Shown piece by piece: positions 6,860 to 14,064 of a stretch of 64,000 bases of DNA. This DNA comes from Streptomyces anulatus (lineage in GTDB: Bacteria; Actinomycetota; Actinomycetes; Streptomycetales; Streptomycetaceae). The DNA is taken from positions 62,001 through 126,000 of the forward strand of contig NZ_JOEZ01000014.1 in the NCBI RefSeq assembly GCF_000721175.1, in the 5' to 3' direction. The notes under the pieces were generated by a model. It searched no databases. It was not told the origin of the DNA and was given only the letters and a program-made list of their open reading frames with translations. The stretch's first letter is position 1, and each line of letters begins with the position of its first letter. Both the position numbers and the translations under genes were made by a program.

Positions 6860-8679
6860 ACCGACTCCTGGGCGTGCGGGTTCGCGTGCGGGTGCGTGCC
6901 GTGGTCCGCCTCGGCCTCGGCCGTGCCCCGCGCGTCCGGGTCCGCCTCGGCGCCGGGGCCGGAGCGCGTGTCGCGGTCCGGGGCGGTTCCCGGGCCGGTG
7001 TCGACCGCGAACAGGGCTCGATAGTCGTCGAGTTGCCACAGCTCGGCGTGCGAGCCCACGGCTCGGATCCTGCCGTCCTCCAGCCAGGCCACCAGGTCGG
7101 CCCGAGCGGCGGTCGACACCCGGTGGGCGATCAGCACCCGGGTGCGGTCCGACCAGGCCGCGGCGAGCGCGGAGTCGACCCGCGCCTCCGTGGCGGTGTC
7201 CAGGCTCGACAGCGCGTCGTCGAGCACGATCACCGCCGGGTCGTGGACCAGCGCCCGAGCCAGTCCGAGGCGTTGGACCTCCCCGCCGGAGAGCGGGGCG
7301 TCCGGCAGCGGAGTGTCGTAGCCGCGCGGCAGGCGGGTGATGAAGTCGTCCGCCCTGGCGGCCAAGGCGGCCGCCACCACATCCTCGTGCGAGGCGTCCG
7401 GGCGGGCGAAGGCGATCATCCCGGCCACCGTCGTCCCCAGCAGCGCGGGCCGCTCGAAGGCGTAGCCGACGGCGCCGCGCAGGGCCTGCGGAGTCAGCTC
7501 CCGCAGCGGTACGCCGTCGATGGCGACCGTGCCCGTCTCGGGTTCCCGCAACCGCCCGATCAGCGCCGCCAGGGTGCTCTTGCCCGCCCCGGACCGGCCG
7601 ACCACCGCGAGCGCCGTGCCCGCCGGGACGGTGAGGTCCACGGCGTCGAGGACGAGCCGGGAGCCCGAGCGTACGGTCACCCCCGACAGGGTCACCGTGC
7701 CCTGGGCGGCCACCGGGCGGGGCCGCGTTCCGGGGGCCGGGGCCGACTGGTCGACGACCTCGGCGACCCGACGCGCACCGGCGGCCGACATGCCGAGCGC
7801 GAAGAGGGCGTCGAGCTGGTCCAGCGCGGCCATCGCGAGCGCCGTGTACCCGACGACCGCGGCGAGCTGGCCCGCGCTGATGTCGCCGTTGAGCAGGGCG
7901 AGGCCTCCGGCGCAGAGCACCAGCACCTCCACGGCCGGGATCAGCAGGCCCACCTGCCAACCGGCGTCCCGCTGCAGCGCCCAGACGCGGTGACCGGTGC
8001 GGGACAGTTCCGGGAGGGGTTCCAGGACCCGGCGCGTCTCGGCCGCCGCCGTGCCGCTCGCGCCGATGGTCCGGGCCCCGCCGAGCGCTTCCAGCAGCAG
8101 GGCGGAGATCCTGCCCTGGGTCTCCTGGTACTGGAGGAAGAGCCCCGAGCCGCGGTTCATGAACATCCGCGCGATGAGCACCAAGGGCGGCACGCCCAGC
8201 GAGAAGCAGAGCCCGATCCGCCAGTCCAGCAGCCACAGCGCGACCACGCCGCCGAGCGAGGTCAGCACCGCCGCCGAGGCCGTGACCAGGGTGACCCCGG
8301 CCGCGCCCGCCTGCGCGCACCCCGCGGAGAGACGTCCCGCGAGGTCCCCGGCGGGGAAGTCCGCCGTACCCGGGACCCCCGCGTCCAGCGCGCGTCGGGC
8401 CAGGGACCCGCGGAGGGTGGCCACCGTGCCGGAGCCGTACCCCCCGTTGGCCAGGGTCTGGAGGGCCCCGGTGGCCACGACGAGGGCGAGGAGCGACGCG
8501 CAGACGAGTACGGGACCGGCGGCGGGCCGCCGGGCGACGACCGCGTCCAGGGCCCGCGCCATGGCCCAGGGGAACGCCAGCGTGCCGGCCGACCCCAGGA
8601 CCGCGGTGGCGGAGGCGAGGACGAACCAGCCACGCGTCCGGGCGGTCGCGTCCCACACCAGTCGCTGCGGAGACGTCAT
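6856..8679 (-). CDS. lanT: Lanthipeptide ABC transporter, half-transporter 1 (degenerate NBD)
   Basis: 607 residues from ATG 8679, which has GAAGGAG 5-6 bases upstream; an upstream in-frame start at 8706 is less likely. The transmembrane domain spans roughly residues 15-310. The nucleotide-binding domain has Walker A GRSGAGKST, signature LSGGEVQR, Walker B VIVLDDALSSLD and H-loop IAHRVS. The residue after the Walker B Asp is Asp rather than the usual catalytic Glu, so this half probably has a weakened ATPase site, as in asymmetric heterodimeric exporters. An Asp/His-rich tail (about residues 560-607) is low complexity. It follows the precursor gene after a 148-bp gap containing a strong hairpin. 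Confidence 0.88.
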   Translation of the reverse strand: MTSPQRLVWDATARTRGWFVLASATAVLGSAGTLAFPWAMARALDAVVARRPAAGPVLVCASLLALVVATGALQTLANGGYGSGTVATLRGSLARRALDAGVPGTADFPAGDLAGRLSAGCAQAGAAGVTLVTASAAVLTSLGGVVALWLLDWRIGLCFSLGVPPLVLIARMFMNRGSGLFLQYQETQGRISALLLEALGGARTIGASGTAAAETRRVLEPLPELSRTGHRVWALQRDAGWQVGLLIPAVEVLVLCAGGLALLNGDISAGQLAAVVGYTALAMAALDQLDALFALGMSAAGARRVAEVVDQSAPAPGTRPRPVAAQGTVTLSGVTVRSGSRLVLDAVDLTVPAGTALAVVGRSGAGKSTLAALIGRLREPETGTVAIDGVPLRELTPQALRGAVGYAFERPALLGTTVAGMIAFARPDASHEDVVAAALAARADDFITRLPRGYDTPLPDAPLSGGEVQRLGLARALVHDPAVIVLDDALSSLDTATEARVDSALAAAWSDRTRVLIAHRVSTAARADLVAWLEDGRIRAVGSHAELWQLDDYRALFAVDTGPGTAPDRDTRSGPGAEADPDARGTAEAEADHGTHPHANPHAQESV

Positions 8680-8785
8680 CGCGCTCCTTCCGGCCCTCCG
8701 TGGCATCCGCCGGGTCGGACGGGCACGGGTTGCGGTGAGTGGGGCGTACGGGGAGTGGATGGGGTGCGTACGGGAGACACGGCGT

Positions 8786-8820
8786 GCGCCGGGCGGGCCC
8801 AGGACGGGCCCGCCCGGCGC
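8786..8820 (-). terminator. Perfect 15-bp hairpin between precursor and transporter genes
   Basis: GCGCCGGGCGGGCCC (8786-8800) and GGGCCCGCCCGGCGC (8806-8820) are exact reverse complements separated by a 5-base loop. The hairpin begins 8 bases past the precursor stop. No U-tract is obvious. It fits a partial terminator or an mRNA-stabilising 3' structure that gives many precursor transcripts and fewer transporter transcripts. Confidence 0.75.
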
Positions 8821-8827
8821 ACGGCTG

Positions 8828-8959
8828 CTACTGCTGCTCGATGCTGGTGATGCTGCAGGTCCAGGTACACGTCCGGGTGCAGCCGGCCAGGGCGACGGAC
8901 TCCTCGCCCTCCAGGGTCTGCAGCTCGTCGACGTCGACGGTCATGGCGTTGTCGATCAT
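8828..8959 (-). CDS. lanA: Class IV lanthipeptide precursor peptide
   Basis: 43 residues, ATG 8959 to TAG 8828. The acidic leader contains ELQTLEGEE (residues 12-20), resembling the amphipathic recognition helix of class III/IV leaders. It is followed by VALAG and a core with Cys27, Cys31 and Cys35 spaced exactly four apart and interleaved with Thr28, Thr30, Thr32, Thr34, Ser36, Thr38 and Ser39. These Ser/Thr can be dehydrated and joined to Cys as (methyl)lanthionine. RBS AAAGGA lies about 6 bases upstream. The ATG overlaps the TGA of the peptidase gene, so translation is coupled to it. There is no proline anywhere and no GG cleavage motif. The leader/core border (after ALA or AG) is a guess. 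Confidence 0.88.
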   Translation of the reverse strand: MIDNAMTVDVDELQTLEGEESVALAGCTRTCTWTCSITSIEQQ

Positions 8960-10878
8960 GGTGTTGTCCTTTCGTCGTGACTGATGTGCCCGAACACCGC
9001 CGAGGGCCGGCGATGTCGCACGGCCGCGTCGGCGACCGTGAGCTCAGAGGGTGCGAGGGTGCGGCGGCGGCCCGGGAATCCGGCCGTCAGGAAGCTCACC
9101 AGCCGGTCGGTGAGTTCCGCGCCGCCCCGCTCCTGGAGCGGGTGGTGGCCTGCTCCCGCGATGACGAGGCAGTCGTGGGGTGCGCGCTCCGGGCCGTCCG
9201 CTCCGGCCAGCGACCGGTGCAGCCGACGCGTCTCGTCCACCGGCACGACGGGGTCGTCGCAGCCGTGCAGGGCGAGCAGCGGTACGCGGATGCGGTGGGC
9301 CAGCCGCTCGACGTCCCGGGGACCGAGGTCGTCCTTTGGCGGTTCGCCCAGGCCGTGCCGGTCGATCAGCGCGTGCACCGCGGGCGACGACCGCTCGCGC
9401 AGTCCGCGCGCGGACAGGAACGGGGCGATCACCGCGCAGCGCGCCCAGGCGTACGGGTCGGCGCACACGGCCAGCAGGGCGAGGAAGCCCCCGTAACTGG
9501 TGCCGAGAAGAACGGGTGGTTCGGCGTCCGGCGGGCGCTGCTCCGTGAGCGTACGGACCAGGAAGCGGATGTCCGCGAGGTCGGGCACGCCCCACGCACC
9601 GTGGATCGCCTCCGCGTGGGCCCGGCCGTAGCCGGTGCTGCCGCGCTGGTTGGGGGCGACCACCGCCGCCCCGGCTTCCGACAGGCGTGCGAGCACCGGG
9701 TCGAAGCCGAGCGTCCAGTGGTCCTCCGGGCCTCCGTGCAGCGCGACGACGACGGTGGGTGCGGTGCGCCATTCGCCCAGGTGGATGGCCTCGAACCGCC
9801 CCGACGGGGTGGCGAACCATTCGGTCGCGGCATGCGAGGTCCCAGGGACGTCAGGGACGTCAGGGGTGCCAGGGGTAGGGGACGCGGCGTCGGACGAGGG
9901 GCGGTGCGTGGCCGTGTCCGGGACGGTGACCAGGTCGGCGGGCCGGTCCGGGGCCGCGTACACGACGCGCAGCCCGCCCGCGCTCCAGCCGGCGACCGGA
10001 TGGAACGCGCCCGGCGGCAGCGCGGCGGGCCGGGGCCGGTCCGCCGCCACGTCGTACAGGAAGAGGCGGGCCCGCGCGCCCCGGGAGACCCGCAGCGCCA
10101 CCCGCTCGCCCGCCGGGTCGGCGGCCAGCGGAAGGACCGCGCCGTCCAGGGAGTTGAGCCGGTCCGGGAAGTCGAGCCGGGCCCGGTCGCCGAGGGTGGC
10201 GATCCGCAGCCGCCCGTCGCCGGGGTCGCTCGCCGTCAGCAGCAGCCCCGAGGCGGGCGCCGAGAGCAGCAGCCGGTGGATGCGGCCGCCCGCCGGCGAC
10301 GCCAGCGCGTGCCACCTCCCGTCCCGCAGATCGAGGGAGACGGGGCGGCAGCCTTCCGGCCCTTCGAGGTCCGTGGCATAGCGGCAGCCCGTCCCGTCCA
10401 GCGGCAGGAGGGCGGTGACCCGGCCCGGCAGGGTCACGGGGTCGCCCAGCCGCAGGGGTGCGGGCCGGACCCGCCAGACCCGGGTGCGGCCGTCGTGAGC
10501 GGTCTCCACCGCCAGCGCGAGCGTGCCGCGCGGGCCGCCGGACACCAGGCGCAGGCCCCGCGCCTCGACGGCCAGGGACTCGGCGGGCAGAGGCCCGGCG
10601 GTCGCGTGGTGGGACAGCAGGAGCAGATGACGGCCGGAGCCCGCCGCGCCGCGCAGCCACAGCAGTCCGCCGTCCTCGGTCGGCAGCACCTGGGTGGCGG
10701 TGGTCTCCGCCGGGAGGCCCTCCCGGTAATGGGGCGCGTCACCGGCGTACGGGGGTTTCGTGCCGTCGAGGTCCCACCACCCCGGGGCCAAGCCGCCGTC
10801 CGCCGAGCCCACCAGACAGGCGGCGAACCGGGACCGAGCCGAAAAGCGGAAGCTGATGCGTTCCGGCCGCCGGTTCAT
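8956..10878 (-). CDS. lanP: S9C-type serine peptidase, candidate lanthipeptide leader peptidase
   Basis: 640 residues from ATG 10878. The N-terminal ~370 residues are a β-propeller-like region; the C-terminal α/β-hydrolase domain has the nucleophile in GTSYGGF (Ser461), acid in HGCDDPVVP and base in GAGHHPL, plus the oxyanion element HGGPEDHW. The GxSYGG form is typical of acylaminoacyl-peptidase (S9C) enzymes rather than strict prolyl oligopeptidases (GGSNGG). The gene overlaps lanL upstream and the precursor gene downstream by 4 bases each, which ties it to this pathway. Prolyl-oligopeptidase-family enzymes remove leaders in some class III systems (AplP, FlaP). Here the precursor has no Pro, so specificity must differ. 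No signal peptide is seen, so it is probably cytoplasmic. Confidence 0.8.
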   Translation of the reverse strand: MNRRPERISFRFSARSRFAACLVGSADGGLAPGWWDLDGTKPPYAGDAPHYREGLPAETTATQVLPTEDGGLLWLRGAAGSGRHLLLLSHHATAGPLPAESLAVEARGLRLVSGGPRGTLALAVETAHDGRTRVWRVRPAPLRLGDPVTLPGRVTALLPLDGTGCRYATDLEGPEGCRPVSLDLRDGRWHALASPAGGRIHRLLLSAPASGLLLTASDPGDGRLRIATLGDRARLDFPDRLNSLDGAVLPLAADPAGERVALRVSRGARARLFLYDVAADRPRPAALPPGAFHPVAGWSAGGLRVVYAAPDRPADLVTVPDTATHRPSSDAASPTPGTPDVPDVPGTSHAATEWFATPSGRFEAIHLGEWRTAPTVVVALHGGPEDHWTLGFDPVLARLSEAGAAVVAPNQRGSTGYGRAHAEAIHGAWGVPDLADIRFLVRTLTEQRPPDAEPPVLLGTSYGGFLALLAVCADPYAWARCAVIAPFLSARGLRERSSPAVHALIDRHGLGEPPKDDLGPRDVERLAHRIRVPLLALHGCDDPVVPVDETRRLHRSLAGADGPERAPHDCLVIAGAGHHPLQERGGAELTDRLVSFLTAGFPGRRRTLAPSELTVADAAVRHRRPSAVFGHISHDERTTP

Positions 10879-13751
10879 CGCACACCCACCGCGGTGCCCG
10901 GGTGTTGTCCGGCGGGTGCGAACAGCTCCGGGGCGTCCGGCATCCAGAGCCGGGCGCCGCCGTCGCGCAGGCGCAGCAGCATGCCCACCGTTCCGGCGAG
11001 GCCCGTCTGGTACCCGCCGGTGACCGCCTCGAGCGACTCGTCGGGCACCACCAGGAGGCCGTCGCGCCGTACGGCACGGGTGCGGATGCACGCGGCCAAC
11101 TCCCCCGCCTGGTGGCGGTATCGGGGGTCGTCGAGCGCGGCGGACATGTCGAGCAGGAACTCCGCGTTCCCGGCGAGCCCGTGACAGGCCGCGGGGGAGG
11201 AGAGCCACATGGCCTCCCGTACCCCGGCCGCCGCGAGCACGGCCGCCTCCCGGTGGCGTTCGTCGCCGGACTCCGCCCAGAGCCGGATCAGGAACGTGCC
11301 GATGCCCGAGGAGCCGCTGCACCAGTGCGTCTGCCCCACCGGCCCGTCGGCGTCCCGGTCCCCGGCCGGCCAGACCGCCCGGCCGTTCCCCACCCGGGCC
11401 AGCTTCACCAGGGTGTCGCCCGCCGCGCGGGCCGCCCGGACGAGGTCCGCGCGATCCACGGCCACTCCGGCGGCCAGCAGGAACGCGCCGATGCCCGCGA
11501 TGCCGTGGGCGAACCCGTAGTGGCGGGCCCCGGCGAGGTTCGAGTCGAAGGCGGCCGGAACGGGCCAGATCACGCCGGCGGAGTGCTCCTCGGCGGCCGC
11601 GAGGATCGCCTCGGCGCACTCGACCGCCCGGTCGCGGAAGACCGGGTCACCGGTCCGGTGCCAGAAGTGCAGTTGGGCCATTCCGGCTCCGGCCGCCCCG
11701 TGGCAGATGTCCCGGTTGGGCCAGTCGACGGGGACCGCGCGCGCCAGCGCGGACGCTTCGGCGGCGACGCTGTCGTCGCCCAGCAGCAGCGCCGCGTCGA
11801 GCAGCGCCCAGGCGGTGCCGGAGCGGCCGAAGTACAGCCCGGGCAGGAGCGTTCCGTCGGCCGTCCGGCCGGCGGAGAGATCGGCGAGACGCCGCCGCGT
11901 CCACTCCGTCAGCTCCGCCACCCCCTGCCGGACGTCGGGGCCCGCGCCCGCCGCCGCGGCCCGGGTGAGCACGGCGAGGACCCCGGCCGAGCCGTACTGG
12001 ACGTTCAGCGGGTCGGTGGTCGCGCCGAACGCGCTGACGTCCCAGAGGTGCCCGCCGCTGCCGGGACGGGTGCGGAGCAGGTACGCGATGCCGTCGGCGA
12101 TCAGCCGCTCGCGCTCCTCGTCCAAGAGGCCCGGAACGCCGCTCATGCCGGTGGCGTCCACGACCGTGCCGCGTGCCCCTCCGGTCTCTTCGCCGGCGGA
12201 CCGGCGGCCGGTTCCGGACAGGCCCGCGAGAGCCTTCCGCACCCGGGGCAGCTCCCAACGTCCCTCAGGGAGAGGGGCGCAGAGGGCGAGGAGCAGGGGC
12301 AGGAGCGGCGCCGCCCAGGAGTGGTCGGCGACCGCCAGAGTGATCAGCGCGTCCGTGCGGTCACCGACCGGGCGGTCGTCGGGTACCAGGAGCATGTCGA
12401 CACCCGTCGCCAGGTGCAGCAGGACCGCACCGAGGCCGTAGAGATCGCCCGCGTACCTGGGGGCCGTGAAGTCGTAGTCCCGCAGCGAGGACACCTCGGG
12501 GCCGACGTAGCCGGGGGTGTACCCGCGGCGGACCGGGACGCCCTCGGGGGCCACGTACTCGACGTCGATCAGTCGCACCCGGCCTTCCGGGCCGACCATG
12601 AGGTTGTTCGGCGAGAGGTCGCGCAGCACATGGCCGGTGCCGTGGACGGCCGCCACGATGTCGACGATCTGCCGGCTCAGGGCCAGGAACTCCGCGAGGT
12701 CCCGCACCGGGCGCTCCACCAGCCGGTCGCGCAGCGTCCGCCCCGGCACGAACTCCTGGGCCAGGAACAGGTTGCCGCCCTGGGCGAACAACTCGATCCC
12801 GGCCGGGGTGAAGCCCAGCGGGGCCAGCCTCTCCAGCATCTCGGCCTCATGGCGCAGGGTGTCCTGGAGGTCGGTGCCGTCCATGCGCACGCCCACGTGC
12901 GCCCGCGCCTCCTTCACCACGACCTGCCGGCCGGTGGTCTCGTCGGTCGCGAGATACACCCCGCCCTTGTAGGCGTGCCGGATCGCCTTGGCGACCACGT
13001 AACGGCCGTTGAGGCGAACGGACTTCCTCGCAGGTCTTCTCGCGGGTTCCTTCGCCGGTTCCCTCGTCGTCTTCTTCGCCTCGCCCGGCTCCTGCGACGG
13101 GCTCGGCGCGGTCCCCGGGGAAGGCGTCCTCTCCGGGAAGGCCGGCGGCGCCCACGAGGGGGTGGTCACCCAGGCCTCACGCCGGTCCTTCTCCAGGCCC
13201 CCGCCGGGGTTCCGCAGCCGTACGTCCGTGTCCCCGTCGTTCGTCGTCGTCCGCACCCCGCCGAAGACCCCGTAGCGGTAGTGGACGAGGCTGCCCCGGG
13301 CGTACGGCTGGTCCGACAGGATGCGCGGTCCGGCCAGTCCCAGCGTGGCCGCGTGCAGCCGTCGGGCCAGTCGGCGGAACAGCTCCGGGTCGTCGGGGTA
13401 GACCGTGATGAACTTGCCGCCGCCCCCGCGGTCGGCGCGCCCGCCCGTCAGCAGAGCGACCCGGTCCAGGGCTCCGGCGAACTTGAACGAGGCCCGTTCC
13501 TCGACCAGCACGTCGGCCGCCACCGCCAGGACCAGGGCCGCGGACAGCGGTGTGGCCGACAGGTGCAGCTTCCAGCCCTGCTCGCCGCTCCGGTGGCCGC
13601 GCGGCCGGACCGAGCACCAGAACTCCCCCTGCTCGACCGCCCATCGCGTCGCGCCGCGCCGGTGCAGCACCCCCTCGACGATGCCGGGCAGCAGGCCGGT
13701 GTCCAGCGCGAAGAAGCTGCCGTTGTCGTGTTCGTCGCGATCAGTGCTCAC
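10875..13751 (-). CDS. lanL: Class IV lanthipeptide synthetase LanL (lyase-kinase-cyclase)
   Basis: 958 residues from GTG 13751 (RBS GGAAGGAT). Three domains: phospho-Ser/Thr lyase, about residues 1-215, with WKLHLSAT, SFKFAG and SLVHYRYGVFGG; a Pro/Lys-rich linker; protein kinase, about 245-500, with VVVKEAR, HVLRDLSPNNLMV and LIDVEY; and LanC-like cyclase, about 560-945. The cyclase has AHGIAGIG (near His748), HWCSGSSG (Cys near 810) and ACHGLAGN (Cys-His near 856), the three zinc ligands. Their presence separates it from class III LanKC enzymes and places it with class IV enzymes such as VenL and SgbL. It would phosphorylate and eliminate Ser/Thr of the 43-residue precursor, then cyclise Cys onto them. 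First gene of the operon, overlapping the peptidase gene by ATGA. Confidence 0.94.
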   Translation of the reverse strand: MSTDRDEHDNGSFFALDTGLLPGIVEGVLHRRGATRWAVEQGEFWCSVRPRGHRSGEQGWKLHLSATPLSAALVLAVAADVLVEERASFKFAGALDRVALLTGGRADRGGGGKFITVYPDDPELFRRLARRLHAATLGLAGPRILSDQPYARGSLVHYRYGVFGGVRTTTNDGDTDVRLRNPGGGLEKDRREAWVTTPSWAPPAFPERTPSPGTAPSPSQEPGEAKKTTREPAKEPARRPARKSVRLNGRYVVAKAIRHAYKGGVYLATDETTGRQVVVKEARAHVGVRMDGTDLQDTLRHEAEMLERLAPLGFTPAGIELFAQGGNLFLAQEFVPGRTLRDRLVERPVRDLAEFLALSRQIVDIVAAVHGTGHVLRDLSPNNLMVGPEGRVRLIDVEYVAPEGVPVRRGYTPGYVGPEVSSLRDYDFTAPRYAGDLYGLGAVLLHLATGVDMLLVPDDRPVGDRTDALITLAVADHSWAAPLLPLLLALCAPLPEGRWELPRVRKALAGLSGTGRRSAGEETGGARGTVVDATGMSGVPGLLDEERERLIADGIAYLLRTRPGSGGHLWDVSAFGATTDPLNVQYGSAGVLAVLTRAAAAGAGPDVRQGVAELTEWTRRRLADLSAGRTADGTLLPGLYFGRSGTAWALLDAALLLGDDSVAAEASALARAVPVDWPNRDICHGAAGAGMAQLHFWHRTGDPVFRDRAVECAEAILAAAEEHSAGVIWPVPAAFDSNLAGARHYGFAHGIAGIGAFLLAAGVAVDRADLVRAARAAGDTLVKLARVGNGRAVWPAGDRDADGPVGQTHWCSGSSGIGTFLIRLWAESGDERHREAAVLAAAGVREAMWLSSPAACHGLAGNAEFLLDMSAALDDPRYRHQAGELAACIRTRAVRRDGLLVVPDESLEAVTGGYQTGLAGTVGMLLRLRDGGARLWMPDAPELFAPAGQHPGTAVGVR

Positions 13752-14064
13752 GGGCGATCCTTCCGTGCCGGCGCGGTGCAGAGCGATGCGGTGCAGTGCG
13801 ATGCGGGGCGGGGCAGTGCGGGGCGGTGCGGGGCCGTGCGGTGCGGTGTGGATCGGGACTGTCCGGGCGGCGCCGGCGCTCGTGGGCGGGAGAGCGGTGC
13901 CGACGGGGAGTGAAGGACCGTCATATGACTTTCAGCCACGGCGAATCGAAAGATCTGCCGAGTTGTCCGGGAATCGCGGACCGTCCTCGGCCAGCTGTGC
14001 CTATCGTGGCCGCGAGCGATCCCCTGATCGCCACGGGTGACGTTAGCGGTGTGCCGAGGGGCCG
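13752..14064. promoter_or_regulatory. Divergent intergenic region between lanL and the two-component genes
   Basis: 313 bases without a convincing gene. The half next to lanL (13771-13850) is a run of degenerate GCGGTGC/GCGGGGC repeats, strongly G-rich on the plus strand. The rest, around 13915-13970, is less GC-rich and is the likeliest place for promoters reading in both directions. I could not pick out a convincing -35/-10 pair. Confidence 0.5.
13771..13850. repeat. Degenerate GCGGTGC repeats upstream of lanL
   Basis: About ten imperfect copies of GCGGTGC, GCAGTGC or GCGGGGC in 80 bases. In the lanL transcript this would be a C-rich leader; the plus strand is G-rich with several runs of four Gs. 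It could affect secondary structure of the 5' leader or simply be slippage-prone sequence. Confidence 0.6.

Noticed and set aside
5105..8679. A C39 peptidase-containing bacteriocin transporter
   Set aside because: Neither half-transporter has an N-terminal peptidase domain; both begin directly with membrane segments, and the precursor has no GG site.
6841..8850. A 669-codon plus-strand frame opposite the ABC transporter genes
   Set aside because: It is antisense to two genes with complete Walker, signature and membrane segments, and its translation is Arg/Gly/Gln-rich without any recognisable domain.
8828..8959. Calling the precursor a class III (LanKC) lanthipeptide or labionin peptide
   Set aside because: Class III cores usually have Ser-x2-Ser-x2-5-Cys motifs for labionin, which is not seen here, and the adjacent cyclase keeps its zinc ligands.
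8956..10878. Naming the peptidase a strict prolyl oligopeptidase
   Set aside because: The nucleophile motif is GTSYGG, as in S9C enzymes, and the precursor has no proline to cut after.
10902..13913. A 1003-codon plus-strand frame opposite lanL
   Set aside because: Pure antisense of a clear three-domain synthetase; the composition is dominated by Arg, Gly, Gln and Val and no motif is present.
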